From: Chitinophaga parva
Lineage (GTDB): Bacteria > Bacteroidota > Bacteroidia > Chitinophagales > Chitinophagaceae
Direction of reading: 5' to 3'
Assembly (NCBI RefSeq): GCF_003071345.1
Contig: NZ_QCYK01000003.1
Location: 806,001 to 870,000 of the forward strand
Length of the DNA: 64,000 nucleotides
Position numbers and translations under genes: made by a program. A model generated the notes under the pieces. The model did no database searches. It was not told the origin of the DNA and saw nothing but the letters and a program-made list of their open reading frames with translations. Shown here piece after piece: positions 34,973-44,946 of this stretch (its first letter is position 1; every line of letters begins with the position of its first letter).

Positions 34973-35656
34973 CTATTCCTCCAGGTAATATCCCATGCCG
35001 GTTTTAGTATGCAATAACTTGTTCTCGTAATCCTTATCGATCTTTTTCCGCAGGAAATTCATGTATACTTCTATCACGTTGGTACCGGTGTCAAAGTTGA
35101 TGTCCCACACTTTTTCCGCAATGGTAAGTTTGGAGATCACTTTGCCTTTGTGCAGGGCCAGGAATTCCAGCAGCTGGTATTCTTTGGCAGTGAGGTTGAT
35201 CTTGTTGCCGGCACGCCGTACTTCCTTTTTCTCCCGGTCTATTTCCAGGTCGCCGATCACGATCTTATACTGGTTATTGAGCGGAGCATCACTGCCCATG
35301 CGCTTCAGGAACACGCGGATGCGGGCCAGCAGCTCCCGGAAGTCAAAGGGTTTTACCAGGTAGTCATCCGCACCCAGGTCAAAGGCCTGCATTTTATCAT
35401 CCACGCCGCCCAGGGCGGTGAGCATAATGATGGGCACACGGTTGTTCTTGCGGCGGATGATCTCGCAAAGCTCATAGCCATTTGCATGGGGCAGGTTGAG
35501 GTCCAGGATCACCAGGTCGTAGTCGTTGTTCGATGCAAGGCCTTTGCCAATGCGCCCGTCATAGGCCACGTCCACTTCAAAGCCATTCTCTTCCAGGCCT
35601 TGTTTCACCGCATTGGCTACTTTAACCTCATCTTCTACTACCAGTATTTTATGCAT
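34973..35656 (-). CDS. OmpR/PhoB family response regulator
   Basis: 227 residues. Receiver domain with acidic residues VVEDE, phospho-acceptor Asp52 (VILDLNLP), MLTALGG and LVKPFDF. A winged-helix DNA-binding domain follows (about 125-225) with LTAKEYQLLEFLALHKGKVISK and VIEVYMNFLRKKID. It forms an operon with the kinase gene; the pair resembles Bacteroidota RprXY/CusRS-like systems, but the signal is not evident. Confidence 0.94.
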   Translation of the reverse strand: MHKILVVEDEVKVANAVKQGLEENGFEVDVAYDGRIGKGLASNNDYDLVILDLNLPHANGYELCEIIRRKNNRVPIIMLTALGGVDDKMQAFDLGADDYLVKPFDFRELLARIRVFLKRMGSDAPLNNQYKIVIGDLEIDREKKEVRRAGNKINLTAKEYQLLEFLALHKGKVISKLTIAEKVWDINFDTGTNVIEVYMNFLRKKIDKDYENKLLHTKTGMGYYLEE

Positions 35657-35717
35657 GATGGTTTTATATTAACAGGGACTAAAATACGTAAACATTGGCA
35701 AATGCCCTGAAAAGCAA

Positions 35718-35743
35718 CAAGCCACCCTTTGCAGGATGGCTTG
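35718..35743 (-). terminator. Candidate terminator after the ABC-F gene
   Basis: CAAGCCA-c-CC (35718-35727) pairs with GG-a-TGGCTTG (35734-35743). The U-tract on the minus transcript is short (four U among others). Confidence 0.5.
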
Positions 35744-35762
35744 TTTATTAGCTTTACCGGGT

Positions 35763-37688
35763 TTAGGCTTCACCCCATTCCACCAGCTTTTCAAAAACAG
35801 CTTCGTACTGCTGGTTGGCAGCTTCCAGTTCTTTATTTACTTTGTTGAAAGCCGTTTCCACGTCTTTGAATTTTTGCCTGTCTGCATAGATCTTCGGATC
35901 GGCCATTTCCAGGGCCAGGTCGTCCTTCTTCTTATTCAGGGTGGCCAGCTGGGCTTCCAGCTGCTGGAATTGTTTCTGCGCTTTCTGGATCTCTTTTTTC
36001 TGGTCGTTGTTCACGGCAGGTTTGGGAGCGGCCACGGGTGCGGGGGCTGCTTCTTTTTTCTTCTCGCCCTTCGCGGGTGCCATGGCTGCCGCCTGGCGTT
36101 TTTTAAACTCCTCCCATTCCGCGTAAGTACCTTTAAATTCCTTGATCTCCCCATCCACGATCTCCCAGATCTTGTTGGCCGTATTGGCCACAAAATAACG
36201 GTCGTGCGATACGAGCACCAGGCTGCCTTCATACTTGGCCAGTGCATCAATGAGCATCTGCACGGAGTTCATATCCAGGTGGTTCGTAGGTTCGTCCAGC
36301 ATGAGGAAGTTGGCCTGGCCAATGATGGTCTTTGCCAGTGCCACACGCGCTTTTTCACCACCGGAAAGGATGCGGATCTTCTTGAACACATCGTCCCCGT
36401 TAAAGAGGAAACAACCCAGGAGGTTGCGCAGTTCCTGTTCCGAACGGCCGCTACCGCAGCTTTTCAGCTCATCCAGTATTTCATAATCCAGGTTCAGTGA
36501 TTCCAGCTGGTGCTGTGCATAAAAGCTGGTCACCACGTTGTGCCCGGGAATGCGTTCTCCTTCAAAAGGCTCCGTACCGGCTATCACGCGCAGCAGGGTG
36601 GATTTACCTTTACCGTTCGCACCAATGAGGGCGATCTTGTCCCCGCGGTTTATTTCCGCGCTGGTATTTTCCAGGATGGTGAGGTTGCCAAAGCGTTTGG
36701 TCACATCTTTCAGCGTGGCCAGGATCTTGCCCGGTTGCTTATCCACGTTGAAGTTGATGCGGATCTTGGCGGGGCCGCCATCAGCGGCCTCCACGCGTTC
36801 CAGTTTGTCCAGGCGTTTCATGGCGCTTTGTGCCTGGGCGGCTTTGGAAGCCTTGGCTTTAAAGCGTTCAATAAAACGTTCCTGCTGGCGGATGTATTCC
36901 TGCTGGTTCTCAAATGCACGGTTCTGCATTTCCACGCGCAGGGCTTTTTCCGCTTCGTAATCTTCATACGTACCGGTGTAATGGTGTAGCTGCTGCTGGT
37001 ACACTTCGGTGATCTTGTTCACCATGCGGTCCAGGAAATAGCGGTCGTGCGATACGATGATCACGGCACCATTGTAGCCCACCAGGTATTTTTCCAGCCA
37101 TTCAATGGAGGGAAGATCCAGGTGGTTCGTAGGTTCGTCGAGCATCAGCACGTCCGGCTGCTGCAGGATGAGGCGGGCCAGGAGTACGCGCATGCGCCAG
37201 CCACCGGAAAACTGGCTGTAGGGGCGGGCCAGGTCCGTGGTACTGAAGCCGAGGCCTTCCAGTACCTGGGCGGTTTTATGTTCCATGGTGTAGCCACCCA
37301 TGGTATCAAATTCATGTAATTTCTCACTGTATTCCAGCAGCAGGGCTTCACTCTCGTCGGTTTCCAGGCGCTTGGTCAGGTCTTCCAGCTCCTTTTCCAG
37401 TTTTACCGCTTCGGCAAAAGCCGTCATGCCCACTTTGAGGATGGATTCATCCGTCTCAAAGCTCAGCAGGTCCTGGTTAAAGAACCCGATGGTGAGGCCT
37501 TTCAGTTTATTGACAGATCCCTTGGATACGGAATATTCACCGTTGATGATGCGCAGCAGGGTAGACTTGCCGGTACCGTTCAGGCCAATGAGGCCAATGC
37601 GGTCGCCGGTATTAATGTGCCAGGAAGAATTTTCCAGGATGGTCCTTGCTCCAAACTCGAAGGTGATGTCTTGTAACGCAATCAGCAT
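35763..37688 (-). CDS. ABC-F family ATPase
   Basis: 641 residues, two ABC domains in one chain and no membrane segment, as in ABC-F translation factors (EttA/Uup/antibiotic-resistance groups). First Walker A GLNGTGKSTLL, signature FSGGWRMRV, Walker B LMLDEPTNHLD. The linker (about 240-320) is long and charged. The second domain has GANGKGKSTLL, LSGGEKARVA and LMLDEPTNHLDM. The C-terminal 90 residues form a Lys/Glu-rich coiled coil like that of Uup. It probably acts on the ribosome. Single gene; a resistance role cannot be told from sequence. Confidence 0.92.
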   Translation of the reverse strand: MLIALQDITFEFGARTILENSSWHINTGDRIGLIGLNGTGKSTLLRIINGEYSVSKGSVNKLKGLTIGFFNQDLLSFETDESILKVGMTAFAEAVKLEKELEDLTKRLETDESEALLLEYSEKLHEFDTMGGYTMEHKTAQVLEGLGFSTTDLARPYSQFSGGWRMRVLLARLILQQPDVLMLDEPTNHLDLPSIEWLEKYLVGYNGAVIIVSHDRYFLDRMVNKITEVYQQQLHHYTGTYEDYEAEKALRVEMQNRAFENQQEYIRQQERFIERFKAKASKAAQAQSAMKRLDKLERVEAADGGPAKIRINFNVDKQPGKILATLKDVTKRFGNLTILENTSAEINRGDKIALIGANGKGKSTLLRVIAGTEPFEGERIPGHNVVTSFYAQHQLESLNLDYEILDELKSCGSGRSEQELRNLLGCFLFNGDDVFKKIRILSGGEKARVALAKTIIGQANFLMLDEPTNHLDMNSVQMLIDALAKYEGSLVLVSHDRYFVANTANKIWEIVDGEIKEFKGTYAEWEEFKKRQAAAMAPAKGEKKKEAAPAPVAAPKPAVNNDQKKEIQKAQKQFQQLEAQLATLNKKKDDLALEMADPKIYADRQKFKDVETAFNKVNKELEAANQQYEAVFEKLVEWGEA

Positions 37689-37712
37689 AAGTAGTTTTCA
37701 AATAAATGCGGC

Positions 37713-37720
37713 CAAAGGTA
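37713..37720 (-). promoter_or_regulatory. -7 promoter element (TACCTTTG) for the ABC-F gene
   Basis: On the minus strand TACCTTTG lies about 25 bases before the ATG at 37688. No clear -33. Confidence 0.5.
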
Positions 37721-37739
37721 CGAAATAGTGCCGAGGTAT

Positions 37740-37747
37740 TATCTTTG
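37740..37747 (+). promoter_or_regulatory. -7 promoter element (TATCTTTG) for the lipoprotein gene
   Basis: TATCTTTG ends 16 bases before the ATG at 37764, back to back with the ABC-F promoter box. Confidence 0.45.
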
Positions 37748-37763
37748 GGTAAAAGGTAATGCA

Positions 37764-38336
37764 ATGTTCATCCGACTGACCCTTACCGGCATCCTGTCCG
37801 CCGCCCTGTTACTGCCAGCCTGCCACCGGGCAGACTCCGCCACTGGCGGGGCTTCCGGTCTGCGCCATGCTCCGTACCCCGCCGTTTGGTATGACTCCCT
37901 GTCCCGCGCGCTGGATACTTACATGGCACTGGGTGGCGCCCTGCACCGGGAAGATACCGTGCTGGCCAATGCGCAGGCCTCGTTGCTGCAGGGGCAGCTG
38001 GACCGCCTTCCCCAAAGTGCCCTGGGCACCAATGAAGACTCCGTGGAGTTGGTGGAAACCACCCTGGGCAGTATGCATGCGGAGCTGGATGGCTTACTCG
38101 GGGAAACGGACCTGGCGGGCAAGCGCGATGAATATCACATGGTCTCCGATATCTGGTACGATCTGCTCTTGCTTACCGGCCTTAAAGGGAGTATCTTGTA
38201 CCGCGTTCATGATGCCAGCGCGCGCAACAACCGCGGTGGCAACTGGCTACTCACCAGCAACCCCGCCACGGCGGATAATCCTTACAATGCACAAGCCGGC
38301 CAGCATACCGCAACCGATACCCTGCGCTTCCAGTAA
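37764..38336 (+). CDS. Lipoprotein of unknown function
   Basis: 190 residues from ATG 37764 (MFIRLTLTGI); an upstream in-frame ATG at 37728 precedes the promoter box and is rejected. Signal peptide with lipobox LLPAC (Cys about 20), so probably outer-membrane anchored. The mature part is Ala/Leu/Asp-rich and mostly helical (SLSRALDTYMALGGALHREDTV); no named family recognised. It ends 30 bases before the second TonB receptor gene and may be its operon partner. Confidence 0.75.
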   Translation: MFIRLTLTGILSAALLLPACHRADSATGGASGLRHAPYPAVWYDSLSRALDTYMALGGALHREDTVLANAQASLLQGQLDRLPQSALGTNEDSVELVETTLGSMHAELDGLLGETDLAGKRDEYHMVSDIWYDLLLLTGLKGSILYRVHDASARNNRGGNWLLTSNPATADNPYNAQAGQHTATDTLRFQ

Positions 38337-38365
38337 GCGGCAGGCATAACCTGAAAACACTATCA

Positions 38366-40732
38366 ATGGACCTCCTTCTCAAATGGCTGATGTGGATGTT
38401 GTGTGGCCTGTTGATCAGCAGCGGCGTCTCGGGGCAGACGTTCACCATCAGCGGCTACCTGCGGGACAGCACTAACGGCGAAAATCTTATTGGCGCTACC
38501 GTGGCGCTTAAAAATACCAACCAGGGCGTACAAAGTAACAACTATGGCTTCTATGCGCTGCAGGTAAGCCCTGGCGACCATGTCCTTATTTTCTCCTACC
38601 TGGGTTTCCAGCCGCAGGAACACACCGTGCATGTAGGCGCAAACCTGCACCTGGATGTGGAAATGGCACCCATCCAGTTCCAGGCGCAGGAAGTGGTGAT
38701 CACGGAAAAGCGCAAGGATGCAAATGTGAAGAACACGGACATGGGCCGTATAGAGCTTAGTACCTCCCAGGCCCAGAAACTGCCGGCCCTCATGGGCGAA
38801 GTGGATATCCTCAAATCCCTGCAACTCATGCCGGGCATGCAAAGCGCAGGGGAGGGCAATGCCGGCTTTTATGTGCGCGGCGGTGGGCCGGATCAGAACC
38901 TGATCCTGCTGGACGAAGCGCCCATTTACAACACCGGCCACCTGTTTGGTTTCTTTTCCGTATTCAATGCAGATGCCATCAAAAGCACTACCCTCATTAA
39001 AGGCGGCATGCCGGCCAATTACGGCGGGCGCCTGTCTTCCGTGGTGGATGTGACCATGAAAGATGGCAACAATAAGCAGCTGCAAGGGGAGGGGGGCATC
39101 GGCCTCATTGCATCCCGGTTATCCCTGCAGGGGCCTTTAAAGAAAAACAAATCCTCCTTCATTATCTCCGGCCGCCGCACCTACATTGACCTGCTCACCA
39201 AACCTTTTATGGGCGGTAAGAACAATTACCACGGTACAGGGTACTATTTTTACGATTTCAATGCCAAGGCCAATTATATTTTTTCAGACAAGGACCGCGT
39301 GTACCTGAGCGGCTACCTGGGGCGCGATATCTTCACGTTCAACAACCGGGAAAAGAATTTTGCGGTGCACATTCCCTGGGGCAACTCCACGGCCACCCTG
39401 CGCTGGAACCACGTGTTCAACCAGCGCCTGTTCCTCAACACCTCTTTCCTGTACAACGATTATAAGTTTAATTTCACCGCTTCGCAGAACACGTTCAAAG
39501 TGAACCTGAACTCCGCCATCCGCGATTTCAACGGTAAAATGGATTTTGATTACTACGCAAATTTCAAGCACCACCTGAAGTTTGGGGGCAATTATATTTA
39601 CCACACCTTCATTCCTTCGTCTGTTTCCGGCGGGCAGGACTCCACCGTGTACAACCCGGACAATCCGTATAAGAAGAACGCGCATGAAGGAGCCGTGTAT
39701 GTGCTGGACGACTGGGAGATATCCAAGCGTATAAAACTCAATGTGGGCGTGCGTTACAGCGCCTATGAACAAATAGGGCCCTATAAGTATTACAACGAAA
39801 ACGCCACCGGGCAGAAAACAGACAGCGTAGTGTATGGCAAGGGCAAGTTTGTGCAATATTATGGAGGCCTGGAGCCCCGCCTCACGCTGCGGTATGCATG
39901 GAACGACCAGAATTCCATCAAGCTGGCGTACAACCGCAACAACCAGTATGTGCACCTGGTGAGCAGCGCCGGTACTACGTTGCCCACGGATATCTGGGTG
40001 CCCAGCACCTACCATGTGAAGCCCCAGGTAGCAGACCAATATGCCGCGGGTTACTTTACCAATTTTATGGACAATGTATGGGAAGCCTCTGTGGAAGGCT
40101 ATTACAAGACCATGCAAAACCAGATAGAATACCGGGACGGCTATACGCCGAGCGTGAGTGGTGACCCCGAACGGGATTTTGTATTTGGGAAAGGCTGGTC
40201 TTACGGAGCGGAATTTTTTGTGCGCAAGACCAAGGGAAAACTCACTGGCTGGATAGGCTATACCCTGGCCTGGACCTGGCGCCAGTTTCCCGACCTCAAC
40301 GATGGCCGTAAATTCCCCGCCAAGTACGACCGCCGCCACGATCTCAGCGTAGTAGGCATGTATGACCTGGATGAGCATTGGAGCTTCTCGGGCGTTTTCA
40401 TTTTTGCCACCGGCAATACCACCACGCTGCCGGAAAGTTTCTTTTTCCAGGAAGGCACACTGGTACAGCAAACCAACAGCATCAATTCCTACCGCATGCC
40501 CAACTATCACCGCCTGGACCTTTCCGCCATCTACAAACCACACCGGCACCCGGAGCGCCGTGTACAGGGCAGCTGGGCGTTCTCTATTTACAACGTGTAC
40601 AGTCGCCAGAACCCCTACTTCCTTTACTTTGATCAGACGGGCAGTCCCTTTACCGGCGATTTGCGCATACAGGCCAAGCAGGTATCATTGTTCCCGATCA
40701 TTCCCTCCGTTACCTGGAATTTTAAATTTTAA
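38366..40732 (+). CDS. TonB-dependent outer-membrane receptor with carboxypeptidase-regulatory-like N-domain
   Basis: 788 residues. Signal peptide (about 1-23, ending VSGQ), CarboxypepD_reg-like domain (about 25-105; FTISGYLRDSTNGENLIGATV, FSYLGFQPQE), TonB plug (about 115-230; LPALMGEVDILKSLQLMPG, GFYVRGGGPDQNLILLDEAPIYN, GGMPANYGGRLSSVVDV) and a beta-barrel to the C-terminal aromatic WNFKF. The short plug with the VRGGG-DQNLI sequence is typical of the FecA/CirA-like group in Bacteroidota, not of SusC. Ligand unknown. It is preceded by a lipoprotein gene and followed by a strong terminator. Confidence 0.9.
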   Translation: MDLLLKWLMWMLCGLLISSGVSGQTFTISGYLRDSTNGENLIGATVALKNTNQGVQSNNYGFYALQVSPGDHVLIFSYLGFQPQEHTVHVGANLHLDVEMAPIQFQAQEVVITEKRKDANVKNTDMGRIELSTSQAQKLPALMGEVDILKSLQLMPGMQSAGEGNAGFYVRGGGPDQNLILLDEAPIYNTGHLFGFFSVFNADAIKSTTLIKGGMPANYGGRLSSVVDVTMKDGNNKQLQGEGGIGLIASRLSLQGPLKKNKSSFIISGRRTYIDLLTKPFMGGKNNYHGTGYYFYDFNAKANYIFSDKDRVYLSGYLGRDIFTFNNREKNFAVHIPWGNSTATLRWNHVFNQRLFLNTSFLYNDYKFNFTASQNTFKVNLNSAIRDFNGKMDFDYYANFKHHLKFGGNYIYHTFIPSSVSGGQDSTVYNPDNPYKKNAHEGAVYVLDDWEISKRIKLNVGVRYSAYEQIGPYKYYNENATGQKTDSVVYGKGKFVQYYGGLEPRLTLRYAWNDQNSIKLAYNRNNQYVHLVSSAGTTLPTDIWVPSTYHVKPQVADQYAAGYFTNFMDNVWEASVEGYYKTMQNQIEYRDGYTPSVSGDPERDFVFGKGWSYGAEFFVRKTKGKLTGWIGYTLAWTWRQFPDLNDGRKFPAKYDRRHDLSVVGMYDLDEHWSFSGVFIFATGNTTTLPESFFFQEGTLVQQTNSINSYRMPNYHRLDLSAIYKPHRHPERRVQGSWAFSIYNVYSRQNPYFLYFDQTGSPFTGDLRIQAKQVSLFPIIPSVTWNFKF

Positions 40733-40744
40733 CGCGTAAAAAAA

Positions 40745-40781
40745 ACGGGCTGCAACTTTCACGTTGCGGCCCGTTTTTTTT
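40745..40781. terminator. Bidirectional Rho-independent terminator
   Basis: 12-bp stem: 40745-40756 pairs with 40763-40774 (one G-U), with an A-tract before (40738-40745) and T8 after (40774-40781). It serves the TonB receptor gene and the convergent rhomboid gene. Confidence 0.88.
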
Positions 40782-40794
40782 ATAAGAGATTGCG

Positions 40795-41913
40795 TTAAAA
40801 ACGGGAATCTTCGCGCAGCCCGCGAATGCGTTTGCGCAGCCCCGGCACGTACAGCAACCCTACGATGAAGCCCGTTACCAGGCCGCCAATGTGGGCCGCA
40901 TTATCAATGCCGGGAATAAGGCCAAAGGCCAGGTTATATCCCACGAAGAAGATCATGCTGCCCATGGTTACCCGGTCTATATGCGGGGAGGAAATGCGGG
41001 CTACCATCAGCGCAATGAGGCCGCCATACATGCCAAATACCGCCCCGGACGCGCCGGAACTTACCACATCGGGATGGATAAATATGCTCACTGCACTGGC
41101 CATGATGCCGGTGAGCAGGTACATGATGGCATAGCGTTTAGCGCCCAGCACCGGCTCCAGCACCACGCCTGCAAAGAGCAGGGCGTACATGTTGGAAAAA
41201 ATGTGGATCAGGCCACCGCCATGCACAAACACGGCCGTGAGCATGCGGTAATACTGGTGCTGGATCAATACGGCATAACCGTTATTGGCACCCCACTGCA
41301 TCAGCGTTTCAGAAGAAAAACCAAACAAGGCGCCGGTGCGGATCACCATGATGATAAATACCAGGATATTGAGGTCAATGATGATTGGCGTCACGAAATA
41401 GCCGGGGCGGGGGCGCAGGAAAAACAACGGGTTTGCCCGCGGGCGCACCGGGCGCAGGGGCCGCTCGTCCGGGTGGGGGCGGTAGGCAAAATGCTCGCCC
41501 CCCTGGCTGTACACCTGCACGGGGGCCTGGGTACCCTTTACTTCCGTCTGTAACATCAGGTAAAACACGCCTACGAGGCCCAGCACAAAACCCAGGGCCT
41601 GGTACATGGGCGGGTAGCCCATGCCCATGAGCACCAGGGGCAGGGCCATAGCCAGCGCGGCGGCAAAAAGCAGGTTGCCGGTGAGGGTGCTCTTGCTTTC
41701 CCGGTGTACCAGGCGCTTGGCCCGGGGGCGTAGCAGCAGGCAGGGGATCACCACCAGGAGCACGGGGCCCCACACCAGCATATCTTCCGTGATGGCTATT
41801 CCCGGCACATTGCGCAGGCGGTACAGCCCAAAAATGTAAAGGGCAATGAACAGCACCGCGGTGTACAGGAAAGGGAAAAAGAAAACTTTAAAACTGCCGG
41901 TCTTTGTTTGCAT
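40795..41913 (-). CDS. Rhomboid family intramembrane serine protease
   Basis: 372 residues from ATG 41913 (MQTKTGSFKV); an ATG at 41967 would add a hydrophobic stretch with no family support. Four N-terminal membrane helices (about 10-140) precede a hydrophilic linker. The rhomboid core of six helices follows, with the catalytic Ser in SGASGAVFGMYGG (about 284) and the His in NAAHIGGLVTGF (about 335), plus HIFSNMYALLFAG. The extra N-terminal helices are unusual compared with the six-helix core but known in bacteria. Substrate unknown. Confidence 0.88.
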   Translation of the reverse strand: MQTKTGSFKVFFFPFLYTAVLFIALYIFGLYRLRNVPGIAITEDMLVWGPVLLVVIPCLLLRPRAKRLVHRESKSTLTGNLLFAAALAMALPLVLMGMGYPPMYQALGFVLGLVGVFYLMLQTEVKGTQAPVQVYSQGGEHFAYRPHPDERPLRPVRPRANPLFFLRPRPGYFVTPIIIDLNILVFIIMVIRTGALFGFSSETLMQWGANNGYAVLIQHQYYRMLTAVFVHGGGLIHIFSNMYALLFAGVVLEPVLGAKRYAIMYLLTGIMASAVSIFIHPDVVSSGASGAVFGMYGGLIALMVARISSPHIDRVTMGSMIFFVGYNLAFGLIPGIDNAAHIGGLVTGFIVGLLYVPGLRKRIRGLREDSRF

Positions 41914-42113
41914 AGAAAAATCGAAAATAAACAGGCAGTAAATGTAGAGATTAATTTTAAAAGCCAACTGCGATGGTATAGCCGTAATGTTAATGTATCT
42001 TTAAAGTCTGTTGGCCCCTGGAAACCCCGTGAGCCCCGCCTTGGAAGGTTGAGACCGAAGCATTTTAATAACAACCTTTTTTTTCATAACTTCGCAGGCA
42101 TTTAATTTTGGAT

Positions 42114-42134
42114 CATGGGTGGCAAAGACCCATG
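42114..42134 (+). promoter_or_regulatory. Hairpin in the thrS leader
   Basis: CATGGGT (42114-42120) and ACCCATG (42128-42134) form a perfect 7-bp stem 14 bases before the thrS start, with a 7-base loop. It could affect ribosome access, as thrS leaders are often regulated, but no known leader family was recognised. Confidence 0.4.
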
Positions 42135-42148
42135 GCTTTTAAACAGAT

Positions 42149-44089
42149 ATGATCAGTATTACTTTTCCGGATGGAGCAGTACGTCAGTACGAAGAGGGCG
42201 TTTCTGCATTGGACATTGCCAAGTCGATAAGTGAAGGACTGGCACGCAAAGTATTGGCCGCTAAGATCAATGGTGAGGTGTGGGACGCAACCCGCCCCAT
42301 CAAGACCGATGCTACGCTGCAGCTCCTGACGTGGGATGACCTGGAAGGTAAATCTACATTCTGGCACTCCTCCGCCCACTTGCTGGCAGAGGCCCTGGAG
42401 GCCGTTTTCCCCGGCACCAAGTTCGGTATAGGCCCCGCTATTGAAAAAGGGTTCTATTATGACATAGACCTGGGCGACCGCCAGATCACCGAAGAAGACC
42501 TGCGTAAGGTGGAGGTGAAGATGGCGGAACTGGCTAAGAACAACAGCGTGTACCAGCGCAAGGATGTGGCCAAAGCCGATGCGATCGCGTATTTCACAGA
42601 AAAAAATGATCCTTACAAGATAGACCTCCTGCAAAACCTGCAGGACGGTTCCATCACCTTTTATACCCAGGGCAACTTCACAGACCTGTGCCGTGGCCCG
42701 CACATTCCCAACACCGGCTTTATCAAGGCTATAAAGCTCACCAGCATTGCCGGCGCTTACTGGCGGGGCGATGAGAAGAACAAAATGCTCACCCGCATTT
42801 ATGGGGTGACCTTCCCGAACAATAAGGAACTGGAAGAGCACCTGTTCCTGCTGGAAGAAGCCAAGAAGCGCGACCACCGCAAGCTGGGCAAGGAACTGGA
42901 ACTGTTCACCTTCTCCGAAAAAGTAGGCCTGGGGCTGCCTTTGTGGCTGCCCAAGGGCGCCATGCTGCGGGAGCGCCTGCAGTCTTTCCTGCAGAAAGCC
43001 CAGATAGAAAGCGGTTACCTGCCCGTGGTAACGCCCCATATCGGCAGCAAGCAGCTGTACGTTACCTCCGGCCACTACGAGAAGTATGGCAAAGACAGCT
43101 TCCAGCCCATCCACACGCCGGAAGAAGGAGAGGAGTTCCTGCTGAAGCCCATGAACTGCCCGCACCACTGCGAGATCTATAAAGCATCTCCCAAGTCGTA
43201 TAAAGACCTGCCGGTACGCTTCGCGGAATTTGGTACCGTGTACCGCTACGAGCAGCATGGGGAACTGCACGGCCTCACCCGCGTGCGTGGCTTTACCCAG
43301 GACGATGCCCACCTGTTCTGCCGCCCGGACCAGGTGAAGGAAGAGTTCATGAAGGTGATAGACCTGGTGCTCTATGTATTTAAAAGCCTGAACTTTACCG
43401 ATTATACCGCACAGATCTCCCTGCGCCACCAGACAGACCGCTCCAAGTACATTGGTACAGACGAGAACTGGAACCTGGCAGAGCAGGCCATCATAACCTC
43501 TGCAGCAGAAAAAGGTTTGAAGACCGTGGTCGAATATGACGAAGCCGCGTTCTACGGCCCCAAGCTGGACTTCATGGTGAAAGACGCCCTGGGCCGCAAA
43601 TGGCAGCTGGGAACCATCCAGGTGGATTACAACCTGCCCGAGCGTTTTGAACTGGAATACATCGGGGCAGACAACCAGCGTCATCGCCCGGTAATGCTGC
43701 ACCGTGCACCCTTCGGCTCCCTGGAACGCTTCATTGCCGTGCTGATAGAGCACGTGGGCGGTAAGTTCCCGCTCTGGCTGACGCCTACCCAGGTGAAGAT
43801 CCTTCCCATCTCTGACAAGAGCCAGGCCTATGCAGAAAAAGTGGCAGATTTGCTGAAAAAGTCGGAAATTCGCGCAGAGATTGACGACCGGAACGAAAAG
43901 ATCGGTAAGAAGATCCGCGATACCGAGCTGGCCAAAGTGCCGTACATGCTGGTATTAGGCGAGAAAGAGGCCGCCGAGAACGTAGTAGCCGTACGCCGTC
44001 AGTCAAAAGGCGACATAGGCACTATGCCCTTGGAACAATTCATCTCCCTGATCCAGGAAGAAGTGAACAGCCGCATTGCCGCCGAATAA
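42149..44089 (+). CDS. thrS: Threonyl-tRNA synthetase
   Basis: 646 residues, the usual full length. N-terminal TGS domain (about 1-62), editing domain ([15 protein letters not shown], about 70-220), class II catalytic core (about 240-535) with [11 protein letters not shown] (zinc-binding Cys and His), [17 protein letters not shown] (motif 2), and [18 protein letters not shown] (motif 3), then the anticodon-binding domain (about 540-646). It charges tRNA-Thr and removes mischarged Ser. It is followed by infC, as in many bacteria. Confidence 0.97.
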   Translation: MISITFPDGAVRQYEEGVSALDIAKSISEGLARKVLAAKINGEVWDATRPIKTDATLQLLTWDDLEGKSTFWHSSAHLLAEALEAVFPGTKFGIGPAIEKGFYYDIDLGDRQITEEDLRKVEVKMAELAKNNSVYQRKDVAKADAIAYFTEKNDPYKIDLLQNLQDGSITFYTQGNFTDLCRGPHIPNTGFIKAIKLTSIAGAYWRGDEKNKMLTRIYGVTFPNNKELEEHLFLLEEAKKRDHRKLGKELELFTFSEKVGLGLPLWLPKGAMLRERLQSFLQKAQIESGYLPVVTPHIGSKQLYVTSGHYEKYGKDSFQPIHTPEEGEEFLLKPMNCPHHCEIYKASPKSYKDLPVRFAEFGTVYRYEQHGELHGLTRVRGFTQDDAHLFCRPDQVKEEFMKVIDLVLYVFKSLNFTDYTAQISLRHQTDRSKYIGTDENWNLAEQAIITSAAEKGLKTVVEYDEAAFYGPKLDFMVKDALGRKWQLGTIQVDYNLPERFELEYIGADNQRHRPVMLHRAPFGSLERFIAVLIEHVGGKFPLWLTPTQVKILPISDKSQAYAEKVADLLKKSEIRAEIDDRNEKIGKKIRDTELAKVPYMLVLGEKEAAENVVAVRRQSKGDIGTMPLEQFISLIQEEVNSRIAAE

Positions 44090-44208
44090 GTTTTTTTGAT
44101 GTGTAAAACAAAACACATAAAACTTTTATAAATTCGGGTACGCAAATTGCAGGTCATTTCACCGGCTCAGTTTCAAATTAATTCATCAGTAATTTTTTAT
44201 TTTTCTTA

Positions 44209-44928
44209 ATGCAACAAGGACCAAGACCAAGTTTTAATCGCCCTCCTGGCGGTCCAAACAATAACAATTTCCGTGGCCGCAATCCCAATTTCCGCAGGGA
44301 ACAGCAGCAGGAACACCGTACAAACCGCATGATCCGCGTTCCGGAAGTGCGCCTGGTAGGTGAAAATGTAGAACCGGGTGTTTACCGCACCGAAGAGGCC
44401 CTGAGAATGGCCGAAGACCAGCAGCTGGACCTGGTGGAAATTTCCCCCAACGCTGCGCCCCCCGTTTGCCGCATCATCGATTACAATAAATTCCTTTACG
44501 AAAAGAAGAAGAAGGAAAAGGAAATGAAGGCGAACGCGCATAAAAGCGAAGTGAAAGAAATTCGCTTTACGCCGAACACCGATGACCATGACTTCGACTT
44601 CAAATCCAAACACGCAGAGAAATTCCTCCGCGAGGGTAACAAGGTAAAGACGTACGTGCAGTTCAAAGGCCGCGCTATCATGTTCAAGGAACGTGGTGAG
44701 CTGATCCTCCTGAAATTTGCAGAACGCCTGGCCGATGTAGGCACGCTGGAAGGCATGCCCCTCATGGAAGGTAAGCGCATGATCGTGATCTTTGCCCCCA
44801 AAACCGCCAAGAAGGCCGGTAAAGCCGGCAAGGACAAAGAAGCCAAAGAGCCGAAGGAACCCAAGGAAGCTAAAGAACCAAAAGCTTCCCCCGCTCCCGA
44901 AGCCACCACAGAAAGCAAACCCGAATAG
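44209..44928 (+). CDS. infC: Translation initiation factor IF-3 with long N- and C-terminal extensions
   Basis: 239 residues; E. coli IF-3 has 180. The IF-3 core spans about residues 43-198 (VRLVGENVEPG, DLVEISPNAAPPVCRIIDY, VKEIRFTPNTDDHD, GKRMIVIFAPK). Before it lie about 40 residues rich in Asn, Arg and Pro. After it lie about 40 residues rich in Lys, Glu, Pro and Ala (KEAKEPKEPKEAKEP). It begins with ATG, so the AUU-based autoregulation of enteric bacteria is absent. It sits 119 bases after thrS; the genes for L35 and L20 that usually follow are at 55.6-56.2 kb. Confidence 0.97.
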   Translation: MQQGPRPSFNRPPGGPNNNNFRGRNPNFRREQQQEHRTNRMIRVPEVRLVGENVEPGVYRTEEALRMAEDQQLDLVEISPNAAPPVCRIIDYNKFLYEKKKKEKEMKANAHKSEVKEIRFTPNTDDHDFDFKSKHAEKFLREGNKVKTYVQFKGRAIMFKERGELILLKFAERLADVGTLEGMPLMEGKRMIVIFAPKTAKKAGKAGKDKEAKEPKEPKEAKEPKASPAPEATTESKPE

Positions 44929-44946
44929 GCTTTACTTGCAATATGA

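Noticed and set aside
33606..34988. 460-codon plus-strand frame opposite the sensor kinase
   Set aside because: Antisense shadow; kinase H, N and G boxes are on the minus strand.
42113..43753. 546-codon minus-strand frame opposite thrS
   Set aside because: The plus strand is an unmistakable full-length threonyl-tRNA synthetase; the antisense product has no recognisable feature.
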